From a virus, in the IMG/VR virus record IMGVR_UViG_3300011432_000022, positions 1-48,053 of that record: a DNA stretch of 48,053 nucleotides; one strand, 5' to 3'. Both the position numbers and the translations under genes were made by a program. The notes under the pieces were generated by a model. The model searched no databases. It saw only the letters and a program-made list of their open reading frames with translations, and was not told the DNA's origin. This document shows positions 38,454-46,185 of the stretch, one piece after another. The first letter of the stretch is position 1. Every line of letters begins with the position of its first letter.

Positions 38454-39031
38454 GGCTGTGCCCCCACGTGCACCACACCCCAGCCGTACGAGATCCCCGA
38501 CGGCGACCGGATTTCGCTGGTATTCCTGCCCCCGGCCAGTTCGGGCCAGTACGCCGACACCTGGGCGCGCGGCTCGTCCACGTTGATGTCGTGCAGCAGC
38601 ATCAGCCCACCGGCGCGCACCAACGGCCCGAAGGCGGCCACGTCAGCGCGTACACCGTCGTAGCTGTGATCCCCGTCGATGACCAGCACGTCGACCGGCT
38701 GGCCGTCCAGCTTGCCGACCAGCCACTCCAGGCTTGCCGGGTCGTGCGAGTCGCCGATGTGCACATCGGCGCCCCAGGTGTTCAGCGGCTGCCCCGACCC
38801 GCCGGCCGCATATGAGTTGTCAGCCAGGGTGATGCCGTACACGCGGGGGCACACCTGGCTCCATGCGTACAGGGTGCCGCCCGCGTCGCATCCAATCTCG
38901 ACGATTACATGCGGAGCGAGTGCGGCCACCAACGTGAGCGCCTGCGCCAGCTCGTCGGCCCGCTGCGACGCCCGGTGCACGTCGCACGCAGTGCGCGCCA
39001 CCTCCTGCAGGTCGGCTGGCATCGTGCACAT
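38444..39031 (-). CDS. SAM-dependent methyltransferase (CmcI/methyltransf_24-like)
   Basis: The 195-aa protein has motif I IVEIGCDAGGTLYAW near 45-60, an acidic strand VDVLVIDGDHSYDGVRAD and LVRAGGLMLLHDI. These match cephalosporin-hydroxylase-like/sugar O-methyltransferases. ATG 39031 is preferred because GGTGAG lies 9 nt upstream. It is next to the glycosyltransferase-FkbM gene and probably acts on the same glycan. The substrate is unknown. Confidence 0.75.
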   Translation of the reverse strand: MCTMPADLQEVARTACDVHRASQRADELAQALTLVAALAPHVIVEIGCDAGGTLYAWSQVCPRVYGITLADNSYAAGGSGQPLNTWGADVHIGDSHDPASLEWLVGKLDGQPVDVLVIDGDHSYDGVRADVAAFGPLVRAGGLMLLHDINVDEPRAQVSAYWPELAGGRNTSEIRSPSGISYGWGVVHVGAQPWT

Positions 39032-39042
39032 GTGCAGCTCAC

Positions 39043-40983
39043 CTAACCGGTCGGTGTGCAGATCAGGTAGTCGGCTGGGACCGCCTGCTCCGCCACGCCG
39101 TGGGGTGTCCACTGTGTCTGGTAGGTGTACGCCACCGTCCACGTGTAGCCGAGGTCGCGCAGCGTCTGCTCGAGCTCGTCGCGGCGGTAGTAGCCGCAGT
39201 AGTCGTGACATTCGATGAACAGCGTTGGGTGGTGCTTGGCCAGTAGTCCGGACATGCCGCGCAGTGCGTGCAGGTCGGCGCCCTCCACGTCCAGCTTCAC
39301 CAGGTCGATGCGTTCGGCTTCCATGAGGACCGGTGTCGCGTCGAGCCGCTTGGCTGGCACGTCGCCGTGCTCAGGCCCGACGGTCGGATGGCCTTCCGGA
39401 TTGATGGGCAGCGTGCGGGTCGAACCGCCGGCCAACTGGCGGCCCGGGTCGTCTAAACGCAGCCACGTGTGCTCGTCCCATGCGGCTAACTCGAGGACGG
39501 TCACGTTGCCGATGTCGTTGAGCGCCAGGTTGCGCCGTAACGTCTTGGCTGTGTCCGGGTTGGCCTCCACGGCGTACACATGCTCGGCCTTGCCGGCCAG
39601 GCGAAGCGACCAGTGCCCGACGTGGGCGCCCACATCCAGCAGCACCCCACCGTCGGGCATGAGGGAGTCGACGATGGGTTTCAGCTCGGCCTCGTGGTTG
39701 GTGAAACCGAGCGCATCCCCGGTGCCCGTGCCGCGGTCAAGCCACAGCAGCCCGTCGGCCTCCCGGATACGCGGCGGTGCCGGGGCGGCTGGCCGGGCAG
39801 CGTCGTCGCGGCGCCGGTTCACCGCATCCTCGAGCTGCTTGAGTGCCGGCGCCCAGTACTCGGTCAGCACCCGGTCGGCTTGGTAGTCCTGCGCGAACGC
39901 CCACGCCGCTGCCCGCATCTGTTCGTCACGGGCGTGGTCGTACGCCTCAGCGTAGGCGTCCACAATGGCCCCGATGAGGGGCCGGCGGGCCCATGCCCGC
40001 TGGGAGTCGTGCCACAGCGGCTCGCCGGGAACTTTCCACCCGGCGCCGACCAGCTCTGGCATGGCGGTGGTGTCGGTGACCACCACCGGTGTGCCGCACG
40101 CCTGCGCCTCCACGATCGGGACGCCGAACCCTTCGCCCCACGACGTGTTGGTGAGCACGTCGGCCGCCCGGTACAGGTCGGCCACCGCCGACGCGGGCAT
40201 GCCGACCTTGTAGGCGTACTGGTCGGTCACCATGTAGCTGTCCTCGGGGAAGTCGGCCAGCAAGGCCCGCACGTCCACCCCGAGGGGTGTGGTCACATCC
40301 GTGTGCAGCACCAGCACCGCATCCGTGTGCCGGCGGCGCAGCTCCCCGAACGCCAGAATCTGCTCATAGAAGGCTTTTCGGGAGCCGTCCTTGCCGACGT
40401 TGGCCGCCACCATCGCGACCACGAACGCATCCGCCGGCAAACCGACCCGCTCCCTAGCCTCGGCCTTGTCACCGGGGAAGAACACCGACGGGTCGTAGCC
40501 GTGAGGCACGTACAGCGGCGAAAGGCCCAGCTCGGCCAGCTTGGCCTCACCGAACCGGGACATCGCGATCGGGATGGATCCGGTCTGCTCAAACCAGTCC
40601 GCCACGTTCGGCGGCACCGTCTCGTGATCGATGGGCACCCACGCGGCCGTGTTCATGTCCGCCAGCAACGGAACCTGGAAGGTCCACACATCCCCGAGCG
40701 TGATGATCAGCCCGCGGTTGGCCACCTCCTGCAGGGAGTGCCCCGGCCCACCTCCGCCGAAGTGATCGACCGCGTGTGGAATGAGCATGTCCCGGCCGTA
40801 CGATTCGGCATAGGACGGATACACGGGCAGACCGTGCCAACTCGTTTTCGCGCCCATCCAGCCGTAGTAAGCGCTGATCGCCACGTCGTGCCCCGCGGCG
40901 GCGATGCGTGGGGTGAACAGGCCGGTCTGCGTGCCGTAGCCGGTACCGACCCACGGGGCCACACTGTGCCAGAGGATCTTCAC
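39043..40983 (-). CDS. Glycosyltransferase-FkbM methyltransferase fusion
   Basis: Residues 1-390 form a GT-B fold GT4-type glycosyltransferase, with the EX7E motif in EGFGVPIVE (284-292) and ACGTPVVVTDTTAMPELVG after it. A Pro/Ala linker (about 395-410) leads to an FkbM methyltransferase (about 430-640) with motif I LDVGAHVGHWS (449-459) and LVKLDVEGAD near 560. The 646-aa enzyme could add and then O-methylate a sugar. It is inside the head operon, coupled by ATGA, so virion proteins are likely acceptors. Confidence 0.85.
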   Translation of the reverse strand: MKILWHSVAPWVGTGYGTQTGLFTPRIAAAGHDVAISAYYGWMGAKTSWHGLPVYPSYAESYGRDMLIPHAVDHFGGGGPGHSLQEVANRGLIITLGDVWTFQVPLLADMNTAAWVPIDHETVPPNVADWFEQTGSIPIAMSRFGEAKLAELGLSPLYVPHGYDPSVFFPGDKAEARERVGLPADAFVVAMVAANVGKDGSRKAFYEQILAFGELRRRHTDAVLVLHTDVTTPLGVDVRALLADFPEDSYMVTDQYAYKVGMPASAVADLYRAADVLTNTSWGEGFGVPIVEAQACGTPVVVTDTTAMPELVGAGWKVPGEPLWHDSQRAWARRPLIGAIVDAYAEAYDHARDEQMRAAAWAFAQDYQADRVLTEYWAPALKQLEDAVNRRRDDAARPAAPAPPRIREADGLLWLDRGTGTGDALGFTNHEAELKPIVDSLMPDGGVLLDVGAHVGHWSLRLAGKAEHVYAVEANPDTAKTLRRNLALNDIGNVTVLELAAWDEHTWLRLDDPGRQLAGGSTRTLPINPEGHPTVGPEHGDVPAKRLDATPVLMEAERIDLVKLDVEGADLHALRGMSGLLAKHHPTLFIECHDYCGYYRRDELEQTLRDLGYTWTVAYTYQTQWTPHGVAEQAVPADYLICTPTG

Positions 40984-41291
40984 TCGGCCGCCCCGCTCGC
41001 TCGGGCCGGCTGCGCCTTAGCGGGGGCCGCCTTCTTGGCGGCCACGGCCTGCGCATGCCGTTCGTGTAGCTCGTCGCGGAGCTGCTCGTTGGTCGGCAGG
41101 CTCGGAGCCTGGTCAGCCTCGGTCGGTTCGTCGTCAAGGATTTCGATCAGGCCGACGGTGACTTGACTGCGGATGGCATCGCACATGTCAGCGTCGTCGT
41201 CGTCGATCAGGGACTCCCGATCGGCCATCGCAGAAAACACGCGGCCGTCGCGCGTGCGGACGTTGACGTGGTCGAGTGTCTTGATCCTCAT
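40980..41291 (-). CDS. Small head-region protein
   Basis: The 103-aa protein starts with two strands (MRIKTLDHVNVRTRDGRVF), has an acidic middle (DDDDADMCDAIRSQVTVGLI) and an Ala/Lys-rich end (AVAAKKAAPAKAQPARA). Such basic tails can contact packaged DNA. ATG 41291 has a GGGAGA site. Function is not established. Confidence 0.6.
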   Translation of the reverse strand: MRIKTLDHVNVRTRDGRVFSAMADRESLIDDDDADMCDAIRSQVTVGLIEILDDEPTEADQAPSLPTNEQLRDELHERHAQAVAAKKAAPAKAQPARASGAAE

Positions 41292-41581
41292 CGGAGTCTC
41301 CCGTCTTTCATGTCGGCCACATACCGGTCGCGTTCCGGGAACGAGCCGCGGCGCATGCCGGTGAGTAGGTCGTCGCGGACCTGGCCCACCTCGCGCGGCC
41401 AGTGCAGGATCTCGGCCGCGTTGACGGTGGCGCCGGATCGTTTGAGCCGGCGCACATATTCGCGGGTGATGCAGTCCGGGCAGCCGGGCCTCTCGCATCC
41501 GACGACGTGTTCACCGTCGCCGAACTGTCGCTGGCAGCCGTGCCCGCCGACCGCCTCGACGGTGACGCGGAACTCTCCCAC
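41288..41581 (-). CDS. Cys-rich 97-aa head-region protein
   Basis: GTG 41581 begins FRVTVEAVGGHGCQRQFGDG, then VVGCERPGCPDCITREYVRR, giving a zinc-ribbon-like set. The C-terminal half is helical and charged. It lies downstream of the capsid hairpin. No family is recognised, and a structural or assembly role is inferred from place only. Confidence 0.6.
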   Translation of the reverse strand: MGEFRVTVEAVGGHGCQRQFGDGEHVVGCERPGCPDCITREYVRRLKRSGATVNAAEILHWPREVGQVRDDLLTGMRRGSFPERDRYVADMKDGRLR

Positions 41582-41641
41582 GGGGGTTTTCCCTTTCTCT
41601 CGTTTCGTTTCGGCCTTTGCCTGGGCCGCGCAGGGTGGTGC

Positions 41642-41676
41642 CCGTGGCTGGCCGGAGCGATGTCGGCCAGCCACGG
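41642..41676 (-). terminator. Hairpin just after the major capsid gene
   Basis: A perfect 12-bp stem (CCGTGGCTGGCC at 41642-41653 and its complement at 41665-41676) with an 11-nt loop starts 10 bp past the capsid stop. Partial termination or RNA stabilisation here would give more capsid than connector protein. Confidence 0.7.
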
Positions 41677-41685
41677 AACAACTGG

Positions 41686-42975
41686 TTAGAGCAGGTACTT
41701 CGCGAACGCGGCCGGGCGCATCACGTCGCCGCCGACGCGAAGTTTGAAGATGAACGCCACCAACCCCAGCTCGGCGAACCGTTCGTCCAACCGCTGGACG
41801 CTGATCTTCTGGCGGTCGGCCAGCAGGTAACCGAGCTGCGGGTCTCCGAAGATGACTGACGCGTCCACCGCGGCAGCTGACGAGCCCATCGACGGCAGTC
41901 CTTCGAGGGTGAAGAAAGCCTTCCCGAACAGGGTGTCCGGCTCGCCCGCCCTAACCGAGGGCTGCCACAGGTAGTTGGATGTGGAGTCCTTCAGCAGGGC
42001 AATGGCCTCGGCCGCGTCGATCGACGCGTAGTAGGCGCCGTTGGGCCGGAACCTGGTCGGCACCCGATACTGCAGCGACTTCAGGTTGTCGCCCGTCGGT
42101 ACTGCGTTCGCGGCCGCGGTGACGGCCTGCGTGATCTGGTTGGCAGCCGACGTTGCCCGCGCGGCCAGACCCCACGGCTTCGAGACGCCGTTACCGGCGG
42201 CGAACGCGTCGTCTTCCTGCATGGCCATCTGCTGCCCGACGATGTCCTGAATCAGTGCAACCAGGTTCGCGTCGGTGTCGGCCAACTCGTCCACGCCGAT
42301 CTTCGACATGGCCAGCAGGTCGTGTACCTCGACCACGTCGACCGGTGTGGACGGCACGACGTTGGCGTCGGTGGGGGCCGCGCCCAGGACTTCGATCTTT
42401 CCCCAGCCGGCGGTGGCCTGGGTGAGGGAACGCAGGTCGACCTTGTTGGATGTGGTGGGCCGGATCGTCGGTCCCGAACCGCGGAACACACCCAGCCGGG
42501 GCAGGGTCTTGAAGATCGGGCCGGCGATGTCGTGCGGCACGATGACCTCACCGGTGGCATCCTCAACCAGGTTGGCCTTCTCCGCCGCATCAAGGCTGTC
42601 GATCCAGGTCTGGTTTTTCCAGCCGTGCCGGATGGCCTTGGCGAACAGTTCGACCTGCCGGCGCTTCATCACCTCTTCGTAGCCGGAGCCGACGGTTCCG
42701 TTCGTGCCGGCGGCGGCTGCCGCGGCGGCTGCCTCGGCGGACAGTGCGGAAGGGATCTGATCGGGTTCGCGGCCCCACGACTCCATGTCGTCCTGCTGCT
42801 TCTCCAGCGCCGCCAGATCCTGCAGCCGCTTGGCTTCCTTCAGCAGGGTCTGCATCTTGACCGCGTCCTCGCCCGGGATCTTCGTCGGGTCGGGGTGACG
42901 GTCGCGGATGGTACGGGCCAGACTGACGCATTGCAGCGCCTTGTCTACCAATGCTTTCTGGGTGACCTGCGACAT
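41686..42975 (-). CDS. HK97-type major capsid protein
   Basis: The 429-aa protein has an N-terminal helical delta-like domain (about 1-110; KMQTLLKEAKRLQDLAALEK) ahead of the HK97 fold. The fold shows EVIVPHDIAGPIFKTLPRLG, NKVDLRSLTQATAGWGKIEV, VVEVHDLLAMSKIGVDELAD, then RPNGAYYASIDAAEAIALLK, and a final GGDVMRPAAFAKYLL. GAGGTGGAG precedes ATG 42975. The N-terminal part is probably removed by the upstream protease. Confidence 0.9.
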   Translation of the reverse strand: MSQVTQKALVDKALQCVSLARTIRDRHPDPTKIPGEDAVKMQTLLKEAKRLQDLAALEKQQDDMESWGREPDQIPSALSAEAAAAAAAAGTNGTVGSGYEEVMKRRQVELFAKAIRHGWKNQTWIDSLDAAEKANLVEDATGEVIVPHDIAGPIFKTLPRLGVFRGSGPTIRPTTSNKVDLRSLTQATAGWGKIEVLGAAPTDANVVPSTPVDVVEVHDLLAMSKIGVDELADTDANLVALIQDIVGQQMAMQEDDAFAAGNGVSKPWGLAARATSAANQITQAVTAAANAVPTGDNLKSLQYRVPTRFRPNGAYYASIDAAEAIALLKDSTSNYLWQPSVRAGEPDTLFGKAFFTLEGLPSMGSSAAAVDASVIFGDPQLGYLLADRQKISVQRLDERFAELGLVAFIFKLRVGGDVMRPAAFAKYLL

Positions 42976-43151
42976 ACTCCACCTCACTTCGTCGCCTTGG
43001 ATGAAAAGGACGACGGGTGAGGCTCTGGCGCGTCGCCGGGTGGGGCTGCGGGTGCCCCGGCACGGACGACGGGTGAGACTCTGGCGCGTCGCCGGGTGGG
43101 CTAAGCCCCGGCCCGGAAAACAGTCACAGCGTAGCGCACCGGCCGGTCTAC
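42976..43151 (-). promoter_or_regulatory. Capsid leader region with direct repeat
   Basis: This 176-bp gap between protease and capsid genes contains two 37-bp direct repeats (43008-43044 and 43064-43100) with one mismatch, and a short GGGGC/GCCCC hairpin between them. No gene was found. It is the longest gap in the late unit and may hold a promoter, RNA-processing site or attenuator for capsid expression. Confidence 0.5.
43008..43100. repeat. 37-bp direct repeat, two copies
   Basis: The unit begins GGACGACGGGTGAG and ends GCGTCGCCGGGTGGG. Copies at 43008-43044 and 43064-43100 differ at one base, with a 56-bp period. Near identity in non-coding DNA suggests recent duplication or selection. 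Confidence 0.9.
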
Positions 43152-44303
43152 TCAGGACTGGCGAAGCTGCGCCTCCAACGCGTCCAGCTCGGCCGAGGTT
43201 TGGTCCTGGCCGCCGCTGTTGAGTAGGTCGTCGATCGGGTCGGTCGCGGCGTCGGGTGAACCGTCGACGAGGCTCAGCGCATAACGAGCCGGGTCGTCGC
43301 CGGTACCCTCGTCCCCGCCGCCCGTGTCGGGGTCGACCGATCCGTCGTCGGCGGCTGTTTCCGCCAACTGGTAGTGGGCGCCGACTAGCGAGTCCACGGC
43401 CGCCTTCCGCGCGGCCGGCACGCTGATCGACAGAGCTGAGCGCATGTCCGTCACCCACGTCTCGTCAAGCGCGTCGGTGCGGGCGTGGTCGTCCAGGTGG
43501 CCCTGCAGGTGCGCCCGGGCCACTGTTTTGGCCGCGTCGTCCAGCCCGGCCACTGTGGACAGCTTCGCCAATGCCGACCGGACCGCGGTCAGGTTGGCCG
43601 GTCCGGGCTGACCGTCGGCGCCGACCTCATGGTGCGGCAGTGCGTAGCTGGCCTTGCTCGCCAGATCCGTGTTCCCCGGGACGAGCACGGCAAACATCTT
43701 GACCAACGCGTCCGTGGTCGCCGCCACCCGCTCGACGTGGCCGTCGGCGTTCCACGCCCGGTCGATGACGGGGCTGCGATGCGCGCCGCCCTTCACCGCG
43801 GTTACGAGCGCGTCGGGGTTGGCCGGGTAGGCAGTCATCGAGACTTCCATTAGGCCCACCTCGTGGAGGATGCGGATCTCGCGGCCGTCGCGCATCTCGT
43901 ACGACTTGCGCATGATCGGCCCGAAAATCGAGAGCCCGTTGACGTGGCCCTCTTTGGCCAGCTGCCGTGTGTTCTGCGCCTTCGGGCTGTTGGAGTAGCC
44001 GGCCGCGAACTTCATACCGTAAGGGGTCTCACTGGCATTAGTCAGCGATCCAATCACATTGTCAGACGAATGATCGTGGTCCACTGCCAAAGGGATGACC
44101 CGCTTCGTAGACCGCCACAGCTGCAGCGTCTTCGCGAACGCCCCAGGCATGACAATATCGTCCTGTGCGTCGATAACGTTGTAGACCGCCGCCCAACCCT
44201 CGACAGTGCCCGGGCCGGCATCGGCCTTAGACGCCGTGTCAGTCAAATGCATCGGGACGACGCCGCCGTGTCCGATGCGCAGCCACTCAGCCTGGTCCGC
44301 CAC
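43152..44303 (-). CDS. Prohead protease with C-terminal extension
   Basis: The first 170 residues are an HK97 (S78) protease: GWAAVYNVIDAQDDIVMPGAF, the catalytic His in AVDHDHSSDNVIGS (76 or 78), and Ser125 in VNGLSIFG. The remaining 210 residues are mostly helical and end in an acidic, coiled-coil tail; this part may serve as the scaffold, since no separate scaffold gene exists. GTG 44303 lies just past the portal stop. Confidence 0.88.
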   Translation of the reverse strand: MADQAEWLRIGHGGVVPMHLTDTASKADAGPGTVEGWAAVYNVIDAQDDIVMPGAFAKTLQLWRSTKRVIPLAVDHDHSSDNVIGSLTNASETPYGMKFAAGYSNSPKAQNTRQLAKEGHVNGLSIFGPIMRKSYEMRDGREIRILHEVGLMEVSMTAYPANPDALVTAVKGGAHRSPVIDRAWNADGHVERVAATTDALVKMFAVLVPGNTDLASKASYALPHHEVGADGQPGPANLTAVRSALAKLSTVAGLDDAAKTVARAHLQGHLDDHARTDALDETWVTDMRSALSISVPAARKAAVDSLVGAHYQLAETAADDGSVDPDTGGGDEGTGDDPARYALSLVDGSPDAATDPIDDLLNSGGQDQTSAELDALEAQLRQS

Positions 44304-44306
44304 TGC

Positions 44307-45740
44307 TCACACCTCCATACCTGTTCGCGCACCCAACATTGACAGCTCGTCCGGACGTAACTCGATACCAAACTCGGCGGCGAGCAGCCCTACGCTCGCG
44401 GTCACCGACTCGCCTGCCGGGGCCAGGTCCTGCCCCACCCCCTGCTGGATCACCCCGGCCGGGATGAGGAACACGTCACCGCCAGGCACCGACGGCAGGC
44501 CGATGATGAGCCGGAAGTCGTTGCGGGTGATGCCGCCGCGGGTGAATGCCGCCGTCGCCCGTTCCCACAGGTTCTGTTGTGATTCCTTCAACGCCTGCAC
44601 TTCGGAGTTGTCCCACTTCACCGACACACGGCGCCGGCCGACTCCGTTGAACTGTGGCAGCATCCACGACCGGACCGGCTCGAGGAAGCGGCGCTGTTCG
44701 GAGAACATGGCCTCTTCCCAGAACGACAGCCGCGCCTCCCGGTAGTCCTTGTAGGCGTTGTGCTCCAAACCGACCTTGGCGCCGACGAGAATCGGTTCCA
44801 CCCCGAACACAGAGCAGATCCGCGTCTCGGACACGGAGCGCAGGTCGGGGAATTCCAGATCGGTCAGCTTCATCGTCAGTTCGTGCAGCTTCATGCCCTT
44901 TTGCAGGAACGCCGGCTCGCCGCGGCGGCTGCCGCCGAACGCCTCCCTCCACTTGGCCTTCAGCCGCTTGGAGATGGTTTCGGTGACCTCAGCCTCAGAC
45001 TCGATCACCACCGACGGCATGGCATGGTTGCGCAGCAACGTGTCCACAAAGTCGGTGGCCGCATTGTCCAATGTGGTTACCCGTGCTGCCGCGCGTAGCG
45101 GCGGCTGGCCGAAATACCGCCACGCCGGGGTGTTCGGATTCGGGTTCGGGTAGCGGATCCGGATCATGTACGTTTCCGCATCCCTGGCCCGGGCCGACCC
45201 GGCGTCGGGGATCGGCACCATGATCTCGGGCCGTTCCGGGTCGGGCCGGTAGATCCACACATAGTCGGCCGGGTTGCGCGGGTTGGGCAGCACCCCAACC
45301 AGGTCCGGGCGTAGCGGCCACAGCTCCGACGGCAGCCCGTCGCGGCCGTTGACGACCAGCCAGAAACAGGTACCCGCCAAATCCTTGTAGGTGACCGACA
45401 GCTCGAAGAACTCGAACTCGTTCGTGACCGGGTTCGGTTTCTCAAACACCTGCCGAAGCCGATGGTCGTCGATCGGCAGCCCGTTACCCGTCGGATAGAC
45501 CCGCAACACCGACTGCGGCAGCGACTCGGCCCGGTACCTGATGCACGCGTACACCAGCTCGTTGCGGCCATACCCGTTAGTGGCGTAGTTGGCGTACGAG
45601 CCGTCCTGTTCTACCATCGCGGCCAGGTTCGGCCCGCCGGCGGCGGTGCCAGAGGGCAGGGACATGAAACTCTGCCGGCCGTCGGCGATTGTGGCGATGT
45701 CCTTTGCGGTCGTCTCCCGCGGCCCGGTCAGCCAGCCCAC
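44307..45740 (-). CDS. HK97-family portal protein
   Basis: The 477-aa protein shows portal signatures: YGRNELVYACIRYRAESLPQ, VFEKPNPVTNEFEFFELSVT, GTCFWLVVNGRDGLPSELWP, FGVEPILVGAKVG, and RGGITRNDFRLIIGLPSVPG. It forms the dodecameric entry ring for DNA. GTG 45740 starts just after the membrane gene stop. Size is normal for the family. Confidence 0.93.
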   Translation of the reverse strand: MGWLTGPRETTAKDIATIADGRQSFMSLPSGTAAGGPNLAAMVEQDGSYANYATNGYGRNELVYACIRYRAESLPQSVLRVYPTGNGLPIDDHRLRQVFEKPNPVTNEFEFFELSVTYKDLAGTCFWLVVNGRDGLPSELWPLRPDLVGVLPNPRNPADYVWIYRPDPERPEIMVPIPDAGSARARDAETYMIRIRYPNPNPNTPAWRYFGQPPLRAAARVTTLDNAATDFVDTLLRNHAMPSVVIESEAEVTETISKRLKAKWREAFGGSRRGEPAFLQKGMKLHELTMKLTDLEFPDLRSVSETRICSVFGVEPILVGAKVGLEHNAYKDYREARLSFWEEAMFSEQRRFLEPVRSWMLPQFNGVGRRRVSVKWDNSEVQALKESQQNLWERATAAFTRGGITRNDFRLIIGLPSVPGGDVFLIPAGVIQQGVGQDLAPAGESVTASVGLLAAEFGIELRPDELSMLGARTGMEV

Positions 45741-45749
45741 GCCCGCGGC

Positions 45750-46109
45750 CTACCTGTTCCAACCGGACAGCAGGCTGAACCCGCCCAACCCCACACCCGC
45801 GGCGATGATGCCCTCGCCCGCACCGAATGTGACAGCGACACCGACGGCGACCAGCGCCAACGCCGGCAGCATGCTCACCCCCGCCGCCACACGGCGGCCA
45901 CGGCCCGGCCAGTCGAACCCGCGCAGCCGCGTACCGGCCCGCTTCGCGACCACCGCGACGGCTGCCAACCGACTCCGTAACGAGACGGTCGATGCAGCGG
46001 TAGGGGTCAGGTAGATGAGCAAGCCCGCGGCCAGCAACGCCCAGCCGAGCCCGGCGAGCACGAACACGCCAGCTACCACACAGACCACCGCAGCCCAGGC
46101 ACGTCCCAT
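45750..46109 (-). CDS. Small membrane protein between terminase and portal
   Basis: The 119-aa protein has hydrophobic segments near 3-22 (AVVCVVAGVFVLAGLGWALL), 24-40, and 80-112 (MLPALALVAVGVAVTFGAG), separated by a basic loop (KRAGTRLRGFDWPGRGRR). ATG 46109 is preferred to ATG 46124. Role unknown; location among packaging genes is unusual for a membrane protein but has been noted in actinophages. Confidence 0.7.
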   Translation of the reverse strand: MGRAWAAVVCVVAGVFVLAGLGWALLAAGLLIYLTPTAASTVSLRSRLAAVAVVAKRAGTRLRGFDWPGRGRRVAAGVSMLPALALVAVGVAVTFGAGEGIIAAGVGLGGFSLLSGWNR

Positions 46110-46185
46110 GCAGGCAAGATACACCCCGGACCGAGCATCCTAACCGAGTCGTGCGCCGAAACTCCTGCAACCCAAACGATTCTCT

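Noticed and set aside
41686-43458. 590-codon extended capsid frame
   Set aside because: The extension before MSQVTQK runs through the non-coding 37-bp repeats and the protease gene. GAGGTGGAG before ATG 42975 fixes the true start.
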